Positions 15,080-25,898 of a stretch of DNA of 64,000 nucleotides are shown piece by piece. Below the pieces are notes generated by a model, which was not told the origin of the DNA, did no database searches, and saw only the letters and a program-made list of their open reading frames with translations. A program made the position numbers and the translations under genes. Origin of the DNA: Daedaleopsis sinensis (taxonomy: Eukaryota > Basidiomycota > Agaricomycetes > Polyporales > Polyporaceae); the NCBI GenBank assembly GCA_033807695.1, contig CM066300.1:3410001-3474000 (forward strand), read 5' to 3'. Every line of letters starts with the position of its first letter. Within the stretch, counting starts at the first letter, position 1.

Positions 15080-18000
15080 ATGTCTTTGAGTGAACTTACA
15101 AGAAACGCATTCCAAAGTGGGATCTCTGCACGCAGAGTGAGTGTTATAGCACAACTTTCGACTGAAGTCAACTTACACTGAGGACCACTGTCATCGTGTA
15201 CTACTTTACTAGTGGCTAGCTCTATGCAAACTCCTCATATCCAAAAATCTTGCTCACAACGCAGGTCATAGCACCGAGACAGATATCAGCAGTGAGTGAA
15301 CACTACCATCCGACCGACTGTATCTTGAAGAATTACTTGGACTCTGATGAGGTATACCCTAGACTCCGTGTTGATACTCTTTCGTGACTATCCTGGAGAT
15401 CCTACCTTACAAGGGTACCTCAAGGAAGCCATCGCAGATGGAATATTGTCTGTACAAACATTTCTTACAGCGTTTCTCCTGGCTGCACAGTCCAATGACC
15501 TTCGAAATGTCGCAACACTGGACATGCTCTGCCGCGTCGTCCTCGATTACCACTACGCGACCGGGCTTCCGCCTATGGGCTCCCTGATACCGTTCAGCGA
15601 GCCCACCACACGGCTTCTCAGCACCGTGCAGTGTGCGATGGGCCTGCTCCGGACCGCCTTCGAGCTGCCGGTCTCGAACTTCCACCAGCTGACGGACTCC
15701 GCCTCGGAGCTGCTCGTTCTGCTCCTCTCGTGCGTGGGCGACGTTTCGCAGATCTCGCCGAGCCAGGCGATGCTGTACTTCGCCGAGGCGAACGACCTCC
15801 TGCAGAACGTGCGCCTGCCAGTCCTCGTGCGCCCCGTGCTCGAGTCGTTCGCGTTTTCCCTCACGATGTTCCTCGGCGATGACGCGAAGGTCACGCGGGA
15901 GAGCCAGATGATGCACACTCTGCAGAACACGGTGCTCGGATCGAGCTCGGAGACGGACATCGTTACGTGCAGTCTTGTTCTGCATCATCTGGTGCGTGCT
16001 GTGCATGCTCGCTCGTCGGGCTCTCTGTGACTGACTGGCGGTTGCAAGATCTACGCCAGGGCGGGCGACTTCGGCTCGGGCGACGGGCCCCGCGCCGTGG
16101 CGATCCTGGTCGCAATACTGAGAGGGTCGTCGTGGACCCCAGCGGCTTTTTACGCTCAGCTGATCATCTCGGCCTTGTCGTGCATGGCGCAGAGTGCCGC
16201 CAGCCACCCTGGTGGTCAGTCCAGGCTCTTCTCCGTATGGCGAGCGTTCACTATCGGTCGAGTGAGGTTGAATCGCCACAAGTAGTCGTTATTTCTGCTT
16301 AACTAGCTTTTATCTAGCTACCGCATCTGCTCGCAGCTTTCCGGAAAGTCGGACGGCCAGAGGGGATCTCCGAGACCGATTGGGTGAGAGTAATATTTCC
16401 TGCAGCAATGTAGACCGCTATATTGACGTGGGAACGCAGCACTCAGCATTGCAGTTCGCATTGCCGCACGTCTTGCACAGAACCGACCTGCTAGACAAGA
16501 TTGACAACAACGGACAATCGGGGGTTTCCGATGCTGCGAGCGACAAATCCGTGATGTACATCCGTCCACCATGAGTTCTGCAATGCATCACGATCCTGAC
16601 CAATCCGAATAGGCCGCATTCCTTCATCTCCGAGTTTTTGTACCAGCTACTCTCGGTGGGAGTCATCGAACAGGCTGTGGCCGCGACTATCAATCCCAAC
16701 CTATCTAACGATTTCCACCCTCGGGTCGCTACCGATGCCCAGGAAGCTGGCGTCGACCTTCCAGTGAGTAGAATCCAGGTCCTTGTCCAAGCTATCCGAA
16801 ATTCACGGATGCCAGGGCTATTTCGAAGGTAAATTGTCTTCCGACGCTAGTTCTGACGATATCGAAGCCTTGCTGCGTCGCGCATGGAAAGACCCTTGCT
16901 GTCATGCGGCGTTCGCTGAGGTTGTCGTGAAGGTATTTCGGCTCAGTGTGCTCGCACGTAGCGCGATAACTGACTTTAGAGGAAAGCGTTTTACGACATC
17001 TACCCGAAATATGGATGCTGAGTCTTTAGGTCTGGTCTGCAAGATACTCTGCATGCATGAGATGGCGCTGGACATGCTCTCTCTGCATGCCAAGATCACC
17101 GATTTGGTAGCGCATGCATTGGTCTTCATCGAGGATTATGACTGCGAAACAGTCGGTATGGCCCGAGTGTCTCGCAGAGTAAACACGAGAGGTGCTGATC
17201 TCGGTTAAAGGCGACCCACAGACAGCAGTGAGCCACCTGGGAGACGTAGTCTTGTTCGCCGAAGCTACCATGGCACGGTTCAACGTGAGTGACATACATA
17301 TGGCATATGCAGCGTAACTTAAGCGGACTCTTGCTAGCTGTCATCGCAGTCCTTCCAGGTCGGAGAGCGGCGCATCAAACCTGAGTTCCTACGGACTGCC
17401 GGGCTTCACTTCCGCGCAGATGGCCTTACGGGAGACGAAGTTGCCGCTTTCCCTTCGTGGACGAAAGCATTGTTTGATCCCGGAAGCGAGGGCATCGAGG
17501 ATACCATACTGAGGTACGTGGCCGCTCGCTGACTCCCGTGCGCTCGTCTGAGCCAGCATGCCACAGAGCAACCCGGCCGAAGACACTGTTGAAGATAGCA
17601 CCTCCGCTCTTTGCGCATGCGATTGCTGGATTCATGGAACGGAAGATGGACAAGGAGGTTTTCAACAACGGGATATCGTATTTCCTCGGACCACTCCTCA
17701 ACTGGACGCTCGCTGGGGTCATAAGATACCTTCTGGCCGAGATTTTGCGCCGGGGGTGAGCGTGTCTGTGCTCAAGGACGGAGGAGAGATTAACAGACTG
17801 ATCCTCAGCTACGCCGCCCCTGTCCACCTGGAGGTTCTGAAGACTGTGCTCACGTCAAACTCATGCCCGCCGCCTGTGCTGGCTCTGTCTGCACCAAGTG
17901 TTCTCCGCCTCTTCCCGGAAGCGAAGCCAGCGAGCGCAGAGCAGCCGAAACGGCTACAAAGACCGTACGACCCTAAACCATTCCGCCAAGCCGCGATGCA

Positions 18001-18697
18001 CGCACTGGGGCTTCCTGCGTCCGAGAGTGAGCCATCGCGTACTCTGCTCGTCTTTCCTAGCTCCTAACAAGCTTTGCCAGCGTTCGAGGCCGAGCAGCAG
18101 AACACTCTGTCACTCACGCCGAACTCGGCGGAATGGGGCAGCCAGTGTCACCAGCTGGTGGTCAGTGCGCTGTCTGCCGCGCGAGCAGGCCGCGCGCCCG
18201 CGCTGGACGTAGACCGGTGCCTGCTGCTCTGCCCGCCCACCAAGTTCCTCACGATGCTATGGCACCAGCTCATCCTTCTTGTCGCGTCGACCGTGACGGA
18301 TATCGAGGCCCCGCGGCGCCTCGCGACGTTCGTGCTGACGATCCCGCGCACGCCGCGGTCGCCGCCGCTGCTGCCCATCTTCCTGCACGTCATCTTGCCG
18401 TCGCTGGTCGCGTCGGCGGACAACATGGCGAGCACCGAGCAAACGATCTGCGTCGAGTTCCTGGTCGCCGTGCTCTCATCGTCGCTCACTGGCGCGCTGC
18501 ACCTCGAGTGGGCGCTGCTGGCGACGTGTGGGGAGGAGCGAAACGTGCTCGGGCAGTCGGTCACGTCGATGGCGCGGCGACTGGCGGGGGATCTGAAGCG
18601 GAGAGGGACGGGGACGGTGGCGGCCATCGTCCTCGAGCGGCTCACGGCGATGCCGGCCTTTGTGGCCAACTTCCCAACGTTCTCAGCGGATGTATGA
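15080..18697 (+). CDS. MED5: Mediator of RNA polymerase II transcription subunit 5
   Basis: Tail-module Mediator subunit (Nut1 in yeast), acting in the nucleus to link activators to RNA polymerase II. The start was found by splicing two short exons: MSLSELTRNAFQSGISARR, then WLALCKLLISKNLAHNAG, then NSVLILFRDYPGDPTLQGYL. Introns of about 55-70 nt with GT-AG ends separate them. The large third exon (to about 15,990) encodes a helical protein (DMLCRVVLDYHYATGLPP). Further exons continue to the end NFPTFSADV. I recognise the N-terminal pattern from fungal Med5. The family is divergent and the function comes from that resemblance. Splice sites in 16.0-18.1 kb are only roughly known. Confidence 0.7.
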
Positions 18698-18833
18698 CGT
18701 AGGATTACACATGCAGCGAACAGGCTATCGGTACGGCAGTGTGACGGATTACACTAGCTATAGTTAATGACAGAAATAAGAACGGGATAACAGACAGGTT
18801 ACGCGTCGGCCGCGGGAGGAGCTGCCAAACGGG

Positions 18834-20688
18834 TTAGGTCATATCCCAGCACTCGTTATGTCCGAGCAACTCACGACAACAGGCGTTCTCTGAAGGATTG
18901 CAAATCTCATCTGACGGACAGACAATTAAGCACGACGACTCTGCCGCCGTCTGCACCGCCCGTGTTCAGTCAGTATTCACGAAAGATGGACGAGCGCATG
19001 GACTTACCCGAAGATGCTCTTCTGGTGGAGAGTTGCGCGGATGGTGGTACTCGGGTTGGATCGTGCTCGAATGAATCCCCCGTTCGTGTAGCACCTTTCT
19101 GATATGCGCCGCAACAGGCATGAAGTCATGCTTCCGGGATGCCATCACATGCACCGACGCAACAATCTTGTTCTCCGACAGCTGCCAGATGTGCAGCTCG
19201 TGCACTGACAGCACTCCGTCCACGTCCAGTATCGCGTCACGGACCTCGTCGAGCGAGACCGTCGCAGGCACACCCTGCAAGAGGATGAACGCGGTACTTT
19301 GAACTGGGTGGAGCGCCGGGGTGAGCATTTTACTGTCAGATACGCGTAACAAATCACTCACCGAGAGGTAATGCAGAGGAGAATATGATGACCGTGATGA
19401 CCAAACTGATGATTGGGTCGAAATAGTACTTCCAGCTCAATGTCGAGAGCCAGATGATTAGACCGGTCGCGATCACGCCGACATTCCCAAGTGCATCGCC
19501 GAGAACATGCAAGAGCAAGGCGCGCATGTTCATGGATCCATGGGAGTGTCCATGACCGCCGTGGCCGTGGCTTTGACTGTGGCCGTGGGCATGGTCGTCG
19601 CCTTCGTGAGAGTGTGCGTCGGAAGCGCCATCTGCTAACAGAGGTGTCTCCTCGGTCATGGTCGCCGGCTCGCTCGCGGAAGAGTCCGCGATTTCGTCTT
19701 CACAGACCGTGTCCGCATGTCCCGCGCGTGATTGGGACCGGCTCATACGTGACTTCCTCGAGGGAGAGGGAGAACGTGCGCGGGCCACCTCGTGTGCCGC
19801 CTGCACGATAGATGCACGAGTTGCCGCAGGATGACCATACAGGGAAGAATATGACGCCGACCGCTCACGAGATTTCGGCCTGGTGAGAGGGGAGGCAGAC
19901 GTGGGTCGAGGGGTGGCTTGCCCATCCTCTAGCCCGGAGTGCAAGCTGGCCGGTTTCGAGGCGGAAGGAGTCGAGGCTCCATGTTGATGCCCATGGTCGT
20001 GGCCATGTTCTACAGCCACCATAAACGAGGGTAACAGTATGAAGTACGATGAGGACATACCGTGGAAGAGGAACAACCCCACCAAATTAGAAGCCAAGCC
20101 TAGCGATCCCACTATAACTACTAGCTTCGGGTTTGATATTTCTGTTAAACCAGCATTGAGGGCCACATCACCACACCAGAAAGAAATATAGAATACCTGG
20201 AGTGCTGAAGAATCGCTCGATAGCTTCCAAGGATATGGAGAAGCATAGTGCGAGGAGGAAAACGCCATTGACCAGGGCGGCCAGGATTTCGGCGCGGTGC
20301 CAGCCATATGAATAACGAGAGTCGATTTGCGTTTGCTTCGTGAGCTGCCACATGGAGTTGTCAATATGTGAGGGGGCAGGAAGTGGTGTGACTAGGGCCG
20401 TACCTTGATCGCGTACAGAGCAACCACCAAGCTCAACACATCGCTGTAGCCAGGACATATGTGTTCGGTATAATGCGGATGCAGTAAGCGGAGATGAAGG
20501 ACGTACTTGAGCATATGAAAACTGTCCGCCACAAGGGCGAGTGAGCCCACAGCATAACCTGGGGGAGACTGCGGTCAGGTCCGGGGTGGGTGAGGATAAG
20601 GGGTTGGAGACGGACCAACGATGAGCTCGGTGAAGAAGAAGAAGACGTCGATGATGAGCAGGAGGATTATGCGCGACTCGCGGGACAT
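18834..20688 (-). CDS. ZRC1: zinc/cadmium transporter, cation diffusion facilitator (ZRC1/COT1 type)
   Basis: Proton-coupled antiporter that moves Zn(II) into the vacuole or secretory organelles. The start MSRESRIILLLIIDVFFFF leads to helix 1-2 with ELIVGYAVGSLALVADSFHM, which has the metal-site Asp. Then QTQIDSRYSYGWHRAEILAA and EAIERFF follow. A His-rich cytosolic loop (HEHGHDHGHQHG, later HSHEGDDHAHGHSQSHGHGG) is interrupted by a long Ser/Arg-rich insert. The last helices include LGDALGNVGVIATGLIIWL with the second metal-site Asp. The C-terminal domain LHIWQLSENKIVASVHV binds regulatory zinc in this family. A last exon (18834-18958) adds a Cys-rich tail CLIVCPSDEICNPSENACC. The family is certain; the compartment is inferred. 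Confidence 0.92.
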
Positions 20689-21724
20689 GGTGGATGCATG
20701 CACGCTCGGGGATGGCGAAGATGCAGTTGCGAGGAGTTCCCCAAGTTAAGAGCAGCTCCCAGAAAGCACGTGAACGACCTATCTGTCATCGCTTACCGAG
20801 AGCGCTAGTTATCTGATAAGATAAGATGGCGCCACTTCTCTTGCTTGTCAATTGCGGCGGGCTTTACCTTTACTCTATCCTTCACGGGGCCGAAAAGCCA
20901 CAGGGAAGGGATACGCCTTTCCTCTGCAAAGGAAGGCTTCTGCAGAAGAGGATTGACATATGCATAGAATCTTTGTCTTCTTCATTCCTGATGTGTGCTG
21001 CAGTGATGTATGACTCTGCTGCCATCCACAGAGTTCACGTTTCGAATCCCTATTCCACACACATACCTTTGGAGAATCCTCCTTTTCCAGGTTTCCTCCG
21101 CGTTTCACCGGGAGAAATCAAGCATAGGCCTGTTATTGCGGCTGAACGATTGTACTCCCATGTCTTCCATACCAAACACAAGGGTGAGCTTATACACGAT
21201 ATGATTCTGGGTGAATCTTAGTGGGTCGACAATCTCACGAATGCAGTGGTACAACGCTGATTGCTTCAAGTGCATGCATGGAGACATGAAGGTGTTGTCG
21301 ACAGTCAGTGTCAGTGCAATTGAGGCACCACTAGTACCTAGTATGCCAATATTGTCTAAGACCGTGAAGACCTAACCGAAACGCGCAATGAGTGCAATGG
21401 ACTGCTACAGCTGTACATGCTAACTTTATAGAAGCTCAAAGTATACGTTGGGATATATTCCAGTACCATTACTGGCACTGGCAACGGTGGCACTGTGACT
21501 GTGGCCACCACCGTACACACTGTGGTGGCAGTTAATACATGATAGCACGTGATCTGGACGAGTTTTGGCTTGTTTGGCAAGAGCTTCTAACTGCTTGTCC
21601 AAAATTGCCAGTTACTCCATCTAAACTATCGGCTACGTTCTACACGCTTGGATCTCCCTCTGTGCGGTTATCTTCGGCCTTAAAAACTCTCTGCGTGTGC
21701 TTGCTCAGGGCAACATTCTTCGAC
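20689..21724. other. intergenic, zinc transporter and eIF3h promoters
   Basis: About 1 kb between two divergent start codons. Frames up to 131 residues occur (20826-21221 plus) but have no motif. At 21466-21535 the plus strand has repeated ACTG/GGC units that translate to Thr/Val/Gly-rich low-complexity sequence. This could be decayed coding DNA or a simple repeat. I see no other feature. Confidence 0.4.
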
Positions 21725-23353
21725 ATGGCTGCAACGTCCATGGCAGCGGCCCTCGCTGCATCACTTCCCGCACCCCAATCTGCGCCGGTCCCTACCGCCC
21801 CTACCTATGAAGCCATACCTGCGTCGATGGCCAAGGTCATCGACATTGAGGCAGAGATCCCAATAACAAGTGTGCAGCTGGACGCGTTGGTGAGTCCCTC
21901 GATCCATGAAAAGAGAGGCATCTGCGTCCTCCTTGCACTCGCGCGTCTGGGCTAGTCGCCGATTCAGGCAGACTGCCTCCGGCGAGCGTTTTAGGGCACC
22001 GTGCGCACGCCCACGTTTGCTCCTGCGTCTCCCGTGGAGAGTTTCGTGGGCCTGCATTGCTCCGAAGTTGCGCCCAGGTACAAAATTTCTGGGGTTCCGG
22101 AGAGTCTAGGTCGCGGATGTTGTTGGAAGCGGTTTCACTGACCAATCTCTCCAATCATGGTCACGGATGTACCTCCCAGGTCGTCTCGAAGATCGTGAAG
22201 CATGCGAAAGAGGCACCGGGCTCTTCGGCGCACGGTCTGCTGCTGGGTCTTGACATCGACGGCACCTTGGAGGTGTCCAACTCATTTCCCCTCCCGCACC
22301 ATGTGAACGACGACGACGACAAGTCTAACAAGGGCGTTGGTGAGTGCCCATGTTCATCAGGGAAATGCATGAAGAACGATCACCATGCTGAATGAATGAT
22401 TTCCAGCGCGCTACCAGGCGTCGATGTTGCGGTCGCTGAAGGAGGTCCGGGCGGACGACAGCGTGATCGGGTTCTACCAGGGCATGACTCTTGGGTCCTT
22501 CTTCAATCAAACTCTAGTTGAGACGCAGGCCATTCACCAAGAAAGATTGAGGCATGGTGGCGTCGTCATCGTCCACGGTGCGTGACCGTCATCCCCACAA
22601 CGTGCGCGTGCGCGTGTACTGAAGCCGGATGTGCGTCTTCGCCTCTTAGATATTTCGCAGACTGCGCGAGGAAATGCATCTTTCCGGGCGTTCCGTCTCA
22701 CGAAAGCTTTCTTAGCCGCTTACAAGAAAAGCAATTTCAGCGCATCTAGGTAAATCGATGGTCACGGAATTTGTAATGATACGATGTTGACGGAGCCATT
22801 TTCTGCATGCAGCCTCATCGACCACCGTCTGACGTTCTCGACCATCCTGGAAGAGGTGCCACTCAAAATCCGCACAAATGCGCTGATGAGCACATTCCTT
22901 GCCTCGTTGACGGAGGCATCTCCGTCGCCAGCAACGGCGTCGAGCCCGGCCTTGGCAACGTCGTCCGTGGCAATCCCACCATCGTTCTCAAGATTGAACC
23001 TTGGGAACGCGAACACAACAAGGAATCTGGAGCTCATCGGGGAGGCGCTGGACCACTACAAGACCGAGGAGGGTAACCTGGCATACTTGCAGCGACAGAT
23101 TGCACGAGAAAGGTTGAAGGTGGACTCGCACGTCGCGAAGCGGAAGGAGGAGAACGCGTCGCGGATTGCTGCGGGGCTCGCACCTCTACCGGAGGAGGAC
23201 GTGAACCGGCTGTTCAAGATCCCTCCGGAGCCGAACCGTCTGGAGAGCATGCTGTTGCTGGGCCGGATCGATGCGTATGGGAAGAGCCTCGAGGAGACGG
23301 CGAGCACTGGGCTGGTAAAAATGTACGCGTCGAAGGGGAACGCCGGGAACTGA
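21725..23353 (+). CDS. EIF3H: eukaryotic translation initiation factor 3 subunit H
   Basis: MPN-domain subunit of eIF3, the scaffold for 43S pre-initiation complexes in the cytosol. Exon 1 starts MAATSMAAALAASLPAPQSA and ends IPITSVQLDAL. After a long first intron come VVSKIVKHAKEAPGSSAHG, LLLGLDIDGTLEVSNSFPLP, then YQASMLRSLKEVRADDSVIG. The metalloprotease JAMM residues are absent, as expected for this non-catalytic MPN subunit. The end is ASTGLVKMYASKGNAGN. Introns are GT-AG and in frame. Intron 1 (about 21,891-22,180) is several times longer than the others in the window. Confidence 0.93.
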
Positions 23354-23917
23354 GCGCGAGGCTATTTGTGGTCGCGAGGCGACGTAGCTACGTGCGGTGT
23401 ACGAGGATGTATTACGAGCGGTGATGGATGAGACGGAGTGCATGCTGAATGCGCGTGACGATGCACGACGGAGACGCGCCCGCTGCCCGCTGCCCTTGCA
23501 CTCGGAGGGACATGTACGTGAGACAGCGAGCGTCGAGCACGCGTCGGCGTCGCGTGGACGGACGCTCCGAGACCGGCGTGGCTGCGGACGGCTGGGTCGG
23601 ACGGCAGGCGCCCAGGGACGCGAGGGGATTGGGCCGAAAGAGGTTGAAGAGTGATCGGATCGAGATTGGGGAAAAAGATGGGAGCAGGGGGATTACCCTA
23701 TAATTTGCTCCTGTTGCGGCCTGCACCAGCCTGCACCCTCCTTACGTCCCCCTCGTCTCCCTGCCACGCCCCTGCCCCGACGCCCAGCCCTCCCGCTGCC
23801 CGTCTCGCATCCGCCAGCTTATAAGCCCGCTCTCCCTCCTTAGTCGAGCGTGCCCCGCCAGTCCTTCCCCGCCCCTCCCTAACACTCCCACTCTCTAAGT
23901 CTCACTCCCAGCCCACC
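23354..23917 (+). promoter_or_regulatory. eIF3h 3' region and promoter of the RlpA-like gene
   Basis: A TATA-like TTATAAG at 23819-23825 lies about 95 bp upstream of the ATG. A strongly pyrimidine-rich leader (CTCTCCCTCC, CCCGCCCCTCCC) runs up to the start codon. Both are common in highly expressed fungal genes. No open frame in the gap looks coding. Confidence 0.45.
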
Positions 23918-24882
23918 ATGCACTTCCCCGTCCTCCTCCTCCTCTCCGCAGCCCTCTCGGCCGTCGCGAGCCCCCACTACGCCCGCGCACCGAGCCACCA
24001 TGCCCTCGCCCAGCGTGCGGCCATCCCCGAGGCTGCCCCGCAGCCCGTGGTCGTCCCCCAGCCGAAGAAGGTCAGGAAGCGTGGTGACTCTAGCCGCTGC
24101 AGAACCCGCTCGACCACCACCACTACTTCCACGCACGTATCCTCCTCTCCTCCTCCGCAGACAACCCCGTCGCCAACCCCTACTCCCTCTCCTACCCACT
24201 CTAGTATCGTGCCCCCCAAGAATGCTGGCGGTGACCCCACTGAGAAGGCGAGCACAAGCACGCCCTCGCCCACTGAGAAGGCGAGCACGCCCTCGCCCAC
24301 CCCCACCCCCACGACGACCAAGGCGGCTTCGCCCCCGAAGACTACATCTCCGGCTCCTAGTGGCAATGACCCCCTGGGCATTCTGACTGGTACTCACTCT
24401 GGTGATGGTATGTCCATAGTGTATCGTCATCAATCGCAGCGGTCTGATCAGGCCGCGAACAGGTACTTTCTACAACACCGGCCTTACCGCTTGTGGTATC
24501 ACCAACACCGACAGTCAGCTCATCGCTGCCGTCTCTCACGAGCTCTTCGACAACTTCCCGTGAGTCTCCGCCGCCACCGTGATGTTGTGATCACACTCTT
24601 ATGCAGACCGTCACAGTGGCTACGCGGGCGGCAACCCGAACAACAACCCGCTCTGCAACCGCAAGATCAGGGCGACTTGTAAGTGACAACGGTCCACAAT
24701 TGCACGCACAATATCTGACTGTACGCGCGCGTGTAGACCAGGGCAACTCTGTCGATGTCGCGATCACGGACCGTTGCGTCGGCTGCGCCATGTTCGATGT
24801 CGACTTCTCCCCTGCTGCCTTCCAGCAGCTCGCGTCGTTCGATCTCGGTCGTATCCACGGCGTTCAGTGGCACTGGCTGTAA
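23918..24882 (+). CDS. secreted RlpA-like double-psi beta-barrel protein
   Basis: Small secreted protein of the barwin/expansin-like group. Such proteins bind carbohydrate or take part in plant or wall interactions; no enzymatic activity is claimed. The signal peptide is MHFPVLLLLSAALSAVASP. A basic stretch VPQPKKVRKRGDSS may be a propeptide site. A long Thr/Ser/Pro linker follows, with repeated TEKAST units and likely heavy O-glycosylation. The barrel starts at GTFYNTGLTACGITNTDSQ and continues FPGYAGGNPNNNPLCNR, VDVAITDRCVGCAMFDVDFS and HGVQWHWL. The Cys pairs and the TDRC motif with the conserved Asp are kept. Three introns: near 24411-24462, 24559-24610 and 24680-24736. Confidence 0.87.
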
Positions 24883-25898
24883 GCCATCCCTCCTGGATGC
24901 ACTCACTCGCCGCCACCTTGCAAGACGCCATAGAAACCCGACCCTTGCAAGCTCTCTCGCATTCGCGCTTTTTATTGCACTTATTATCGGTCCCGTACCC
25001 TCTGGCGCCTGGGGCGTACCCGTCGTCTCCCAGCCCCTGCGTGCAGAGGGCGGGCCGATGGTAGGGAGGAAGCTATCGTGTTATTGTTGTATTGCATGCA
25101 ATATGTGAAGCACGTAGGAATGATCTACATCGCATTGTATGCTTGGGCCGTGTCGAGCGCGGTCGGCGGCCTCGCTGTTCTCGTAGTGCAGCATGCTGCC
25201 TGGGTCGTTGTTGTCAATGTCTATCATCTGCAGTCGGAAACTCTATGCATGGAATAGAACAGAAGTAATCATTCAACCGGTGTGAAGCGTTCGAGGGAGC
25301 ACGTCAAGATGTAACAGTGTGCCGGTGGCCGCTTGACAGGAGCTTGCAGGACGTGCGGTTCGCGAAGGCACGGAGGCGGCGTGCGCTCGCCGACATGTTC
25401 TAGTCTGTACAGCTGTATGTCCTGTAGCTGGGTCGTTACACGCGTTACCCATGGGGTTAATACCGCATTTTCGCGCAGGTCTCGCCCTGTTGGCGACGGG
25501 CGGGCTCAGCTGCTGGGTGCGGGAACTGCGCGGGTAACCGGCTCGCGCGAGACACACAGCCTTGAGCGTAACTTTTGTCGCCGGGCCCGCACGATCAGGG
25601 CCTGGGTCGGCCGGCCGGGGTGATACAATCAAGCCCGGCCCCTGGAAGGCGCTTCACCATCCTCCAAGCACCTCCAAGCAGCTCCAAGCATTCCGACGCG
25701 GACACGGACGCGAAAAATACGAGGGTGCATGTCGGAGGCGCGTTCAGCCAGAGCCACCGGCGCGTCCAATTACGATCACATGGGGCGCGTCAACTCTCAG
25801 GCGCTCGTGGTGGCTCCTGTCGCTGTCAGCACCAGCTCAGCTCGATCTCTTGCGCGACCCCAGCGAGAGAAGGCACCCCGAATCGACGGTGACGCACG
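24883..25898. other. intergenic region
   Basis: About 1 kb with no supported gene. Frames 25273-25632 minus and 25562-26062 plus are shadow frames in GC-rich sequence. It holds the 3' UTR of the RlpA-like gene and the promoter of the first F-box-like gene, plus a three-copy 10-bp repeat at 25661-25690. Confidence 0.4.
25661..25690 (+). repeat. three tandem copies of a 10-bp unit
   Basis: The unit CCTCCAAGCA occurs twice, followed by GCTCCAAGCA, directly adjacent. It lies about 210 bp upstream of the first F-box-like gene. It is a micro-repeat with no known role. Confidence 0.8.

Noticed and set aside
14950..15171. Minus-strand frame ending CTACDRAFTFIKTSY
   Set aside because: It runs antisense through the first MED5 exon, which has strong N-terminal similarity, and its own splice trials hit stops.
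15407..16279. 290-residue minus-strand frame
   Set aside because: It lies antisense to the large MED5 exon and is very rich in Arg, Gln and His, as expected of a shadow frame.
20826..21221. 131-residue plus-strand frame
   Set aside because: No conserved motif, odd composition, and it sits between two divergent promoters.
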